Source: Polaromonas sp. A23 (GTDB lineage Bacteria; Pseudomonadota; Gammaproteobacteria; Burkholderiales; Burkholderiaceae_C). Taken from it: a stretch of DNA of 64,000 nucleotides. Numbering within the stretch: position 1 is the stretch's first letter; each line of letters starts with the position of its first letter. The translations under genes and the position numbers were made by a program. Of this stretch, positions 40,210 through 47,301 are shown piece after piece. The notes beneath the pieces are model-generated. The model had not been told where the DNA came from and searched no databases. It was given only the letters and a program-made list of their open reading frames with translations. The DNA lies in assembly GCF_002001015.1 (NCBI RefSeq), contig NZ_MUNO01000017.1, positions 1 through 64,000 of the forward strand, read 5' to 3'.

Positions 40210-41163
40210 GTGCTAAGCGTCCTCCTCGTCACCTTTCCTTTCTTCGCGCTCGTGCTCTGCGGTTACCTGGCCGCGCGGCGCGGCCTGTTGCCGCAGGTCG
40301 CGATTCCAGGGCTCAATACCTTCGTGCTGTATTTCGCGCTGCCCTGCATGTTGTACCGTTTTGGCGCCAACACGCCGGTGGCGCAGCTGCTCGACGGCAG
40401 CCTGGTGGCGGTGTACCTGCTGTGCGCGCTGATCATGGTGGCCTTCACGGTGGCTGTGACACGCAGCCAGCGCATCGGCTGGAACGACGCGTCCTTCGGC
40501 GCGCTGGTCGCGGCTTTTCCGAACACCGGCTTCATGGGGGTGCCGCTGCTGGTGGCGCTGCTCGGTGCGCAGGCGGCCGGCCCGGCCATCGTGACCATTG
40601 TGGTGGACCTGCTGGTGACGAGCTCGCTGTGTATCGCCCTGTCGCGGCTGGACTCGGCCGACATTCACGGGGCGGAGGTGGCCGCCACAAAAGCGCTCAA
40701 GGGTGTGGCGCTCAACCCCATGCCCTGGGCCATTGTGCTGGGCGCCTTGTCTTCCGGCCTGGGGCTTGCGCTGCCTGCGCCGGTCATGCAGACGGTGGCC
40801 CTGCTGGCCGACGCAGCCTCACCGGTTGCCCTGTTCACCATAGGCGCGGTGCTGGCGCGCTCGCAGATGAACAGCGTCGAAACGATTCCCCTGAAAGACT
40901 ACGTGCTGGTCGCACTGATCAAGCTGGTGCTGCACCCGCTGCTGGTGGGCTTGATGGGGCTGGGCGCGATCCAGCTCGGTGTGCCGCTGGAGCCTTTTGC
41001 GCTGACAGTGATCGTGCTGGTGGCGGCTCTGCCGAGTGCCAGCAATGTCTCGCTGTTGGCGGAACGTTTTGGCGCCAACAATGGGCGCATCGCCCGGATT
41101 ATTTTGCTGTCCACCGTGCTGGCGTTTTTCAGTTTTTCCGCAGCGGTGGCCCTGCTGACGTGA
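40210..41163 (+). CDS. AEC family transporter (auxin efflux carrier-like)
   Basis: A 317-residue inner-membrane carrier with about ten hydrophobic helices. AEC proteins export or exchange small organic acids such as malate or malonate. Features are the N-terminal GYLAARRGLL, the segment ALVAAFPNTGFMGVPLLVAL, and ALPSASNVSLLAERFGAN, all typical of the family. The start is GTG 40210 with weak ribosome-site evidence. It is divergent from rep. Confidence 0.88.
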   Translation: MLSVLLVTFPFFALVLCGYLAARRGLLPQVAIPGLNTFVLYFALPCMLYRFGANTPVAQLLDGSLVAVYLLCALIMVAFTVAVTRSQRIGWNDASFGALVAAFPNTGFMGVPLLVALLGAQAAGPAIVTIVVDLLVTSSLCIALSRLDSADIHGAEVAATKALKGVALNPMPWAIVLGALSSGLGLALPAPVMQTVALLADAASPVALFTIGAVLARSQMNSVETIPLKDYVLVALIKLVLHPLLVGLMGLGAIQLGVPLEPFALTVIVLVAALPSASNVSLLAERFGANNGRIARIILLSTVLAFFSFSAAVALLT

Positions 41164-41232
41164 GCTTCCGGAGTTTGGGGTTTGTAGCAGGCCCTTGTCG
41201 CTTTCCCATTGATCCCTTTCCGTAGGTGAAAG

Positions 41233-41284
41233 TGTCAACTAAATCGAGACAAGCTCCGGGTCCGCGCCGATTGACATGTTATCT
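41233..41284 (-). repeat. attC-like site 3 (after the 134-residue cassette), degenerate
   Basis: The inverse core AGATAAC (minus strand, 41278-41284) and the following ATGTCAATCGGCGCGGACCC are nearly identical to the same part of attC 2. TGTCAA pairs with TTGACA at the far end (41233-41238). The expected right core is weak (GTTGACA), so the site may be truncated. It marks the downstream edge of the array. Confidence 0.45.
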
Positions 41285-41291
41285 GCCATTC

Positions 41292-41696
41292 TCATTTCGG
41301 CTGCGTGCAACGAAGACTGACCTTGGCAAGATGATCGTTTGCAAAGGAGAGCGTGGTGTGCGGATCGGAGTGCTGCGGGCATAGGGCCTCACTCTGGGCC
41401 TCGCTCGCGGCCCATTCGTTTGCAGCCAACAGGCAGGTGCGGTGCTCCTCCGACACAGCCGATCCGTGGACCCAACCGGTCGAGCAGACTTTTGGTAGAG
41501 AAGCAAGAACTTGCAGGGAAGACAGTTCCAGAATTTGAGCCTTCTTGGCGCCGATGCCAAAAGCGCCCACGCTCCCCTCAGTGACCTCAATTTCCTTCAG
41601 AGTGTCACCAGGCCATGGACTCGAATACAGAAAAACTAGGCCAGCGCCCAGAACAACGGCCACGGCACCTACGCTCAAGCGGGCAATGCTGCACAT
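41292..41696 (-). CDS. Cassette protein, membrane-anchored, unknown function
   Basis: A 134-residue protein with an N-terminal hydrophobic helix (about residues 8-25, VGAVAVVLGAGLVFLYSS) and a periplasmic-side domain with four cysteines after residue 60. No known family is recognised. The ATG is three bases after the attC 2 core, and the stop is about 7 bases before the attC 3 inverse core. This is the compact format of an integron cassette gene, without its own clear promoter. Confidence 0.65.
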   Translation of the reverse strand: MCSIARLSVGAVAVVLGAGLVFLYSSPWPGDTLKEIEVTEGSVGAFGIGAKKAQILELSSLQVLASLPKVCSTGWVHGSAVSEEHRTCLLAANEWAASEAQSEALCPQHSDPHTTLSFANDHLAKVSLRCTQPK

Positions 41697-41699
41697 GGG

Positions 41700-41786
41700 C
41701 GATAACGTGAAGATGACCGGACCACCAACATAAGCGGCGGAGCCGCCTCCTGCTGTTGTGGGTACGCGTCGATTGACATGTTATCC
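41700..41786 (-). repeat. attC site 2 (after the ankyrin cassette)
   Basis: 87 bases. Minus strand: inverse core GGATAAC (41780-41786), 9-base spacer, left arm with ACCCACAACA, a central hairpin GCGGC-TCC-GCCGC, right arm TGTTGGTGGT (8 of 10 paired), 9-base spacer, and core GTTATCG (41700-41706). The equal spacers and paired arms are the attC layout. It shares its left end with attC 3. Confidence 0.65.
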
Positions 41787-41787
41787 C

Positions 41788-42201
41788 TCATGCGGCGCCT
41801 CTTCCCTTTAGGTGCGCCACATGCTCGCCCTTGCCATGCTTGCGTGCAACATCGATCGGCCGCCGTCCAAGAGCGTCCAAGGCATTTGAGTTGGCGCCGG
41901 CATCGAGCAGCGCTTGCAGAGTCGCAAGGTTTCCGTGACTCGCGGCCCAGTGCAAAGGTGTGTAGCCATTCTTCTCGCTCAGATTGAACTCCGCCCCATG
42001 GGAAAGGAGGAAGCGGACCATCTCAGCATGGCCCCATGCGACCGCTCCGAACAAGGCGGTCTCGCCAATTGAATCGGCCCAATTCACATCGGCGCCGTGG
42101 TCGAGCAATTTCTGCGCGCCGGCGATGTCGCCCGCCCAAGCTGCTTCGTGGAGCGATGACTCCGGCGTTCCCTCGTTCGCAGTGAGCGGGCCTGAATTCA
42201 T
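41788..42201 (-). CDS. Ankyrin-repeat cassette protein
   Basis: A 137-residue soluble protein with about three to four ankyrin repeats: SLHEAAWAGDIAGAQKLLDHG, then GETALFGAVAWGHAEMVRFLLS and GYTPLHWAASHGNLATLQALL, followed by a capping repeat with RRPIDVARKHG. Ankyrin repeats bind other proteins; the partner is unknown. ATG 42201 lies three bases after the attC 1 core (GTTATCC). An upstream in-frame ATG at 42288 would run through the attC site. The TGA is one base before the attC 2 inverse core. Confidence 0.82.
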   Translation of the reverse strand: MNSGPLTANEGTPESSLHEAAWAGDIAGAQKLLDHGADVNWADSIGETALFGAVAWGHAEMVRFLLSHGAEFNLSEKNGYTPLHWAASHGNLATLQALLDAGANSNALDALGRRPIDVARKHGKGEHVAHLKGRGAA

Positions 42202-42204
42202 GAG

Positions 42205-42306
42205 GGATAACGCCGACAGTGAATGGGCCGCAGCGGCGCACTCAACCTTGAAAAATAGCGACCACGCTGGTCGCCGTTGCGGGTCCATTCGACGAACCCG
42301 TTAGAC
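42205..42306 (-). repeat. attC site 1 (between cassettes 1 and 2)
   Basis: 102 bases. Minus strand: inverse core GTCTAAC at 42300-42306 containing the stop codon of the upstream gene, a 9-base spacer, arm GAATGGACCCGC, internal hairpin GCGACCA-GCG-TGGTCGC, arm GCGGCCCATTC (pairs with the first arm with one interruption), a 9-base spacer, and core GTTATCC (42205-42211). Symmetric spacers and conserved AAC/GTT triplets make this the clearest attC in the array. Confidence 0.78.
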
Positions 42307-42738
42307 CGCTGTTCTTTGTGCAATAGCATTGAGGTCCTTTATTGCATCAGAATCACCTGCTGCGAACGCTTCACGTGTTGCTCGGACAAGTTCTTCTTCG
42401 GCTTCAGCATTCTGCCTCAGCTCAAATAGCCGTTCAACAAGACCCTGGCGCTTTGTGTGAGTTGGTTCATCAGGAAATTTAGCGCACTGCTCAATAGCTA
42501 AACGGTAAAGCCGAATGGCTTCGTTCAAATCCGTCGTGAAGTCAGCCATCGTTTCACTGAGAAAGGGGTCGGGTTTGTCTGAGGCCTGCTGAGCCTCGAA
42601 AAGTGCTCGCAACTCAGCTAAAGCTTCTGCGGCCACACCCGAATTTACGTCACTCCCACAGTGTTCGGGTTGTGCTATGGCGGTCGTGAGTACCAGCACT
42701 TTGTCGTAGAGGTCTCGAGGCGGACGGCGCGGTCTCAT
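42301..42738 (-). CDS. Cassette protein, soluble helical, unknown function
   Basis: A 145-residue acidic, probably all-helical protein with a basic start (MRPRRPPRDLYDKV). Several heptad-like helices follow (AEALAELRALFEAQ, LNEAIRLYRLAIEQC, RLFELRQNAEAEEELVRATREA), somewhat TPR-like. No family is recognised. Its ATG lies five bases after a GTTAGAC core at 42744-42750 (minus strand), and its TAA is inside the attC 1 inverse core. It is the first cassette of the array as read. Confidence 0.65.
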   Translation of the reverse strand: MRPRRPPRDLYDKVLVLTTAIAQPEHCGSDVNSGVAAEALAELRALFEAQQASDKPDPFLSETMADFTTDLNEAIRLYRLAIEQCAKFPDEPTHTKRQGLVERLFELRQNAEAEEELVRATREAFAAGDSDAIKDLNAIAQRTAV

Positions 42739-42743
42739 TGGCG

Positions 42744-42750
42744 GTCTAAC
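42744..42750 (-). repeat. Recombination core site upstream of cassette 1
   Basis: GTTAGAC on the minus strand, the consensus GTTRRRY. No well-paired partner arms could be found upstream. A loose match (GTCTGATGAAC) exists near 42830-42840. The site could be the end of a decayed attC or of an attI. Confidence 0.55.
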
Positions 42751-43022
42751 GTGATGTAGATCGGCGGATATTCTTGGAGTCCAGGATATTTGGCAGGATA
42801 TCCTCGAATCTCAGTTCTGAACTCGAAGGGTTCATCAGACGGCGAAGCGCTCGCAGGCTCGCGGTGCCGCCAATTTTCAAGAAATTTGAAATCATTTTCT
42901 TTGCCTTAAACCTTGTCGCCTATCCTGTCCCAATTGGGTGGTGTCGAGTTTACTTTCCCGGCATCTTGCCTGATTGTCGATTTGACCCAGCGGCCAATGC
43001 GACTGAATGATCGCTTTTGTTG
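42751..43022. other. Region upstream of the cassette array, no gene seen
   Basis: A 272-base stretch between the array edge and the repeat near priA. It has two copies of AGGATAT (42783-42789 and 42796-42802) and AT-rich DNA near 42880-42905. A 78-codon plus-strand open frame lacks a ribosome site and recognisable features. If an attI or integrase promoter ever existed it is no longer evident. Confidence 0.4.
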
Positions 43023-43190
43023 CATTCCAGCCGAGGCCGCAGATCTGGTTTTGCCAGTCCTCTGGCGAACGGCGGCCTGCAAGGTACAGGGGGCTCTTCA
43101 TTCCAGCAGGGGCCGCGGATCTGGCTCCGCCAGTTCGCAGGCGCAGCGGCCCCCTCGGGGGGCAGGGAGCTACACGCAGTGAGCGACCTT
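43023..43190 (-). repeat. Interspersed 3'-end repeat, copy 2 (after priA)
   Basis: Bases 43165-43188 are identical in inverted orientation to 16041-16064 after fccB. The GC-rich part (GCAGGCGCAGCGGCCCCC) also recurs. A diverged tandem copy of one half is visible: CATTCCAG at 43023 and again at 43100, each followed by a GCCGC-GATCTGG block. Read along the minus strand it begins right after the priA stop, the same polarity as at fccB. Confidence 0.8.
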
Positions 43191-43195
43191 GGGGG

Positions 43196-45322
43196 CTATA
43201 TAGCCAGAGGATCCACGTCAATCGCCCAGCGAATCAGGCTCTTGAAATCGCCCTCCTGTCGCGTCTGGTGTAGCACTGGCTGCCATGCCGCCAGGAAGCG
43301 CTGCAGCGCGGCGCGCGAGGGGCTCTCGACCAGCATCTGCGCCCGTTCGATGTTGGCCACGCGCTGGATGGTCATGGGCACGGCTGGATAGGGCGTGACG
43401 GCCTCATGGCCAGGCAGTTGCTGCGCCTGTGCGGCTTCGGCCGCTGCATTCAGAAAGCCCTGCGCCACCGCCTGCTCCCGCGCCTCGGCGCGCACCAGCG
43501 CTGAAAAGCCGAAAGGCGACATGCCGGCCGCTTCCCGTTCTTTCAGTTCTTGTGCAGCAAAGGCAGGGTAGTCGTGTTTTTTCAGTGCACCGAACAGCGG
43601 ATGCTGGGGGTGAAAAGTCTGCACCCACATCTCGCTGGCCTCGCCATGGTCGGCATCGCGCCCGGCGCGGCCTGCTGCCTGCATGAGCAGGCCAAACAGA
43701 CGCTCGGGCGCGCGGAAGTCGCTGGAGAACAGGGCACTGTCGGGGTTGATGGCCGCCACCAGCGTGATGTGGCGAAAGTCGTGGCCCTTGGCGATCATCT
43801 GCGTGCCGACCAGTACGTCGACCTCGCGCGCATGAACGCTGGCCAGCTGCGATTCGAGCGCGCCCTTGAGGCGTGTGGTGTCTGCGTCGATGCGCGCAAT
43901 GCGCAGGGGGCTGCCATCGGGGCGCGTCACACCCGCCAACAGCTCTGCGATGTGTTCTTCCAGCCGCTCCGTGCCTTTGCCCACGGGGGCAATGTCGATG
44001 TTGCCGCAGCTGGGGCAGGCGCGCGGCACGCGTTCGGTGAAACCGCAGTGGTGGCAGCGCAGGGTGCGGTCTATTTTGTGGAACACGCGGTAGGCGCTGC
44101 AATGCGGGCACTCGCTTTTCCAGCCGCAGTCGTGGCAGGCCAGCACCGGTGCATAGCCGCGGCGGTTCAAAAAAATCAGCGATTGTTCGCCGCGCGCGAT
44201 GCGCTGGCCGATGGCGTCCAGCAGCGGCGGCGCGATCGTGCAGTGTTTGGGCTGGTGGTTCATGTCGACCAGCCTGACGGCGGGCAAGCTGCCCTGTTGC
44301 TCGGCTCCCCCGATCCGTTCGTTCATGGTCAGGCGTTGGTAGCGGCCAGCCACGGTGGCCTGCCAGCTTTCTAGAGAAGGTGTGGCTGATCCAAGTAACA
44401 CCCGACACTGGACAGCAGCCTTGTCGGTCTCGCCCTCTTTTGTCGCGCTTTCCAGCATCGCGCGGTACACCGCCAGGTCGCGCGCCGAATAACGCGCGCC
44501 TTCCTGCTGCTTGTAGCTCGGGTCGTGTTCTTCATCCACGACGATCAGGCGCAGCTTGGGCAGGGAGGCAAAAATCGCCATGCGGGTGCCCAGCACCAGC
44601 CGGGCCTGGCCGGCATGTGCGGTCAGCCAGCTTTTGAGCCGCTGTGCCGGCGTCAGACCGCTGTGCAACGACACCACCTGGGCAGGCCCCAGATGCGCGA
44701 AGCGTTCTTCGAAGCGAGCCTGCAGCTGCGGCGTCAGGTTGATCTCGGGCACCATGACCAGCACCTGGGCACCGGGGTCTTCGGCCAGCACTTTGGCCGC
44801 TGCGCGCAGGTAAACCTCGGTTTTGCCGCTGCCGGTGGCCCCAAACAGCAGCGCAGGCCGGGTATCTGCATCAAATTCGGCAATTGCCCTTGTCTGCTCT
44901 TTGCTGAGTGCTATTAAATTCGTAGTGTCTTCAGGTGGATTCGATTGGATTGCCGCGGGCCGTTTGAGCCGGCGCGCCAGTTGCACAGTCGTCAGCTCAC
45001 GCAGCTGGGGGGGGAGCGCTGCCAGTGCCACCTCGCCCAAAGAGCGCTGGTAGTAGCTCGCCGTAAACGCCACCAGCCGCCGCCAGGTGGCGGACAGCGG
45101 CGCCAGGCCTTCGAGCTCGCCCAGTACATTTCTGGCCTGTGTGGGCAGGAGGTCACCGCTGTCAGGCAAGCGTTCCCACACCACGCCCAGCACCTCGCGT
45201 TTCCCCAGAGGAACTCGCACCAAGCTCCCTGGCAGAAGTGGCCGCTCGCTGGCGTAGGTCAACGCCCCGGCCACGCTGCTATGGGCAGGCGTGGCAACGA
45301 CGATGCTGAGCCAATAAGTCAT
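43196..45322 (-). CDS. priA: Primosomal protein N' (replication restart helicase PriA)
   Basis: PriA recognises stalled forks and reloads the replisome. The 708-residue protein has an N-terminal DNA-binding domain (YWLSIVVATP at the start), helicase motifs LLFGATGSGKTEVYLRAA (Walker A) and VVDEEHDPSYKQQ (motif II), the zinc-binding cysteine clusters CHDCGWKSECPHC and CHHCGFTERVPRACPSCG, and LIGTQ-like LVGTQMIAKGHDF. Length is normal. The gap before its start holds a palindrome with a DnaA box. hemE, also on the minus strand, lies upstream. Confidence 0.95.
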   Translation of the reverse strand: MTYWLSIVVATPAHSSVAGALTYASERPLLPGSLVRVPLGKREVLGVVWERLPDSGDLLPTQARNVLGELEGLAPLSATWRRLVAFTASYYQRSLGEVALAALPPQLRELTTVQLARRLKRPAAIQSNPPEDTTNLIALSKEQTRAIAEFDADTRPALLFGATGSGKTEVYLRAAAKVLAEDPGAQVLVMVPEINLTPQLQARFEERFAHLGPAQVVSLHSGLTPAQRLKSWLTAHAGQARLVLGTRMAIFASLPKLRLIVVDEEHDPSYKQQEGARYSARDLAVYRAMLESATKEGETDKAAVQCRVLLGSATPSLESWQATVAGRYQRLTMNERIGGAEQQGSLPAVRLVDMNHQPKHCTIAPPLLDAIGQRIARGEQSLIFLNRRGYAPVLACHDCGWKSECPHCSAYRVFHKIDRTLRCHHCGFTERVPRACPSCGNIDIAPVGKGTERLEEHIAELLAGVTRPDGSPLRIARIDADTTRLKGALESQLASVHAREVDVLVGTQMIAKGHDFRHITLVAAINPDSALFSSDFRAPERLFGLLMQAAGRAGRDADHGEASEMWVQTFHPQHPLFGALKKHDYPAFAAQELKEREAAGMSPFGFSALVRAEAREQAVAQGFLNAAAEAAQAQQLPGHEAVTPYPAVPMTIQRVANIERAQMLVESPSRAALQRFLAAWQPVLHQTRQEGDFKSLIRWAIDVDPLAI

Positions 45323-45676
45323 GGGAAGGCTGGTTCCAGGTAATCCTAAATTCGTAAGTAGTGAGATACATTTTCGAAAAATGCCGTAAGTGCTTGATTT
45401 AAAACCGCTTTAAACACACTCCAAGGTTTCTGTGGATAACTTTGTTGATAGATTGGTCCTGCGAGCGCCGAGCCCTTATAAATCAAGGCTTTTCTTAATT
45501 TGCCCGCAAAAAAAGCAGTTTAAAGAATCCATATGAATCAAGCACTTAGCGCCGCTATTGCTTTGATAGCGAGGAGCTTGCCTTTTGCCTTTTCTTGCCG
45601 CACCGCAGCACGAATTTTGTGAATAAGTCCTGTCCGGGGAGTCGGCTTTTTGTGCTACACCAGCGAAAACCCCCCG
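45323..45676. promoter_or_regulatory. AT-rich palindromic region with a DnaA box between hemE and priA
   Basis: This 354-base gap has no gene. TAAGTGCTTGATT (45387-45399) is perfectly inverted as AATCAAGCACTTA (45536-45548), and CTTTAAAC (45408-45415) as GTTTAAAG (45518-45525), so a 162-base segment has paired ends. Inside is a perfect DnaA box (TGTGGATAA, 45431-45439, the complement of TTATCCACA). A CTAT-type repeat (GCTATTGCTTTGATAGCGA) follows at 45554. It must also hold the priA promoter. Confidence 0.6.
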
Positions 45677-46777
45677 TCAGTGGGGCGTTCCGGTGCGCAT
45701 GCGGCGTGAATACGAATGGATTGCACGCACCAGCACCTCGACACTCTCCGGCGGCGTGTGCTGGCTGATACCGTGGCCCAGGTTGAAGATGTGCGTCGGG
45801 CCGCTGCTGCGGGTGTCCATGTGGGGAGTGCCAAAACTCTCCAGCACGCTGGCGGCCTCAGTTTCAATCTGGGCCGGGCTGGCAAACAGCACGTTGGGGT
45901 CCAGGTTGCCCTGTAGCGCCATGCGTGCACCCACCCGTTGCCGGGCCTGGGCCAGGTTCACCGTCCAGTCGAGTCCCAGAACCTCACAGTCGAGCTCGGC
46001 CATTTTTTCCAGCCACAGGCCACCGCCCTTGGTGAACACCAGCCGGGGAATGGTCACGCCGTCGTGGCTGCGTTTGAGCTGCTTGAGCACGCGCTGGGTA
46101 TAGGCCAGGCTGAAGGTCTGGAAAGCTGCGTCGGCCAGCACGCCACCCCAGCTGTCGAAAATCATCACGGCCTGGGCGCCTGCTTCGATCTGCGCGTTCA
46201 GGTAGGCCGCCACTGCGTCGGCGTTGATGGCCAGCATCTTGTGCATCAGGTCGGGGCGCTGGTAAAGCATGGTCTTGACCAGGCGGTAGTCGTCCGAGCC
46301 TGCGCCCTCGACCATGTAACAGGCCAGCGTCCAGGGGCTGCCGGAAAAGCCGATCAGCGGCACACGGCCGTTCAAGGCCTTGCGAATTGAGGTCACGGCG
46401 TCGAACACGTAGCGCAGCTTCTCCATGTCCGGAACCTGCAGTTTGGCTACGGCTGCCTCGTCGCGCACTGGTGTTGCAAACCGCGGACCTTCGCCAAGCG
46501 CAAAACTCAGGCCCAGGCCCATGGCGTCGGGCACGGTGAGGATGTCGGAAAAAAGAATGGCGGCATCCAGCGGGTAACGCTCCAGCGGCTGCAGCGTGAC
46601 TTCGGTCGCGTAGTCCGGCGAGGTTGCCAGACCCATGAAACTGCCGGCCTTGGCGCGGCTGGCGCGGTATTCGGGCAGGTAGCGCCCGGCCTGGCGCATC
46701 AGCCAGACGGGGGTGTAGTCGGTAGCCTGGCGCAGGCAGGCGCGTAGAAAGGTGTCGTTTTGAAGAGGTGCAAACAT
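45677..46777 (-). CDS. hemE: Uroporphyrinogen decarboxylase
   Basis: HemE converts uroporphyrinogen III to coproporphyrinogen III in haem synthesis. The 366-residue protein has the N-terminal signature [16 protein letters not shown], the conserved Asp in [30 protein letters not shown], and the C-terminal FNLGHGI. Length and motifs are typical. It lies alone, followed by the palindromic region and priA on the same strand. Confidence 0.97.
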   Translation of the reverse strand: MFAPLQNDTFLRACLRQATDYTPVWLMRQAGRYLPEYRASRAKAGSFMGLATSPDYATEVTLQPLERYPLDAAILFSDILTVPDAMGLGLSFALGEGPRFATPVRDEAAVAKLQVPDMEKLRYVFDAVTSIRKALNGRVPLIGFSGSPWTLACYMVEGAGSDDYRLVKTMLYQRPDLMHKMLAINADAVAAYLNAQIEAGAQAVMIFDSWGGVLADAAFQTFSLAYTQRVLKQLKRSHDGVTIPRLVFTKGGGLWLEKMAELDCEVLGLDWTVNLAQARQRVGARMALQGNLDPNVLFASPAQIETEAASVLESFGTPHMDTRSSGPTHIFNLGHGISQHTPPESVEVLVRAIHSYSRRMRTGTPH

Positions 46778-46914
46778 GCCCTGATTGTCTCAGGTGTGGG
46801 TGCCGGTGCCGGGCGGCCTATTGACAGCACCGGAAGCTGTTCGCAGCGCCGATTCGGGCCTACCATGCCTGTGATGGGGCGTGAGTTTCTTCCCGACCCG
46901 ACAAGGAGGCCGAC

Positions 46915-47280
46915 ATGCGCATGAATGACCAGGAGTACTTTCGCAGCTGCATCGCCAAAGAGCGGCATCTGGCGCAATTGCTGGGCCATCAGCATATCGA
47001 AGAGTGTTATGAAAGCGCAGGCACCCTGTGGGACAACGCGCAGGCCTTGCCGCAGTGGACCCGTGACTGGCAGGCTTGCGGCCCCTTGATGACCCTGCAC
47101 GGCATCACGGTGGTTTATGGCAAGGGGCCGGAACAGACGGCCAGCAGCTTTGCCAGGATAGGTTCGACCCTGGTGCAGTTTGCAGACCATCCGACGCGGG
47201 ACCGCGCGGTGATGTACGGCATTGTCAAAGAGCTGATTGCCCTGCTGGAGCATGGCAAGGCTGTTGTTGTCGCCGCGTAG
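46915..47280 (+). CDS. Conserved small cytoplasmic protein, unknown function
   Basis: A 121-residue protein with a strong ribosome site (AAGGAGG at 46903-46909) and normal codon use, so probably real. No known domain is recognised. It has a His/Glu-rich start (YFRSCIAKERHLAQLLGHQH) and ends in a helical stretch (AVMYGIVKELIALLEHG). It is divergent from hemE and convergent with the GGDEF/EAL gene. Confidence 0.7.
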   Translation: MRMNDQEYFRSCIAKERHLAQLLGHQHIEECYESAGTLWDNAQALPQWTRDWQACGPLMTLHGITVVYGKGPEQTASSFARIGSTLVQFADHPTRDRAVMYGIVKELIALLEHGKAVVVAA

Positions 47281-47301
47281 CGGGCGGACGGGGTTACAGC
47301 C

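Larger units (their letters stand above)
41233..42750 (-). mobile_element. Integron cassette array without integrase (CALIN)
   Basis: Three small genes on the minus strand are each followed by an attC-like site. The order of transcription is 42738-42301, 42201-41788, 41696-41292. Each start codon lies 3 to 5 bases after a GTTAGAC/GTTATCC/GTTATCG core site, and each stop abuts or overlaps the inverse core of the next attC. The sites fold with paired L arms. No intI gene or attI is seen in the window. This pattern is diagnostic of integron cassettes; the lack of an integrase makes it a CALIN. Confidence 0.78.

Noticed and set aside
42774-43010. 78-residue plus-strand frame beside the cassette array
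   Set aside because: No ribosome site or family; it runs into the interspersed repeat.
45323-45676. Chromosomal replication origin
   Set aside because: Only one DnaA box is seen, and dnaA, dnaN, rpmH or parAB are not nearby.
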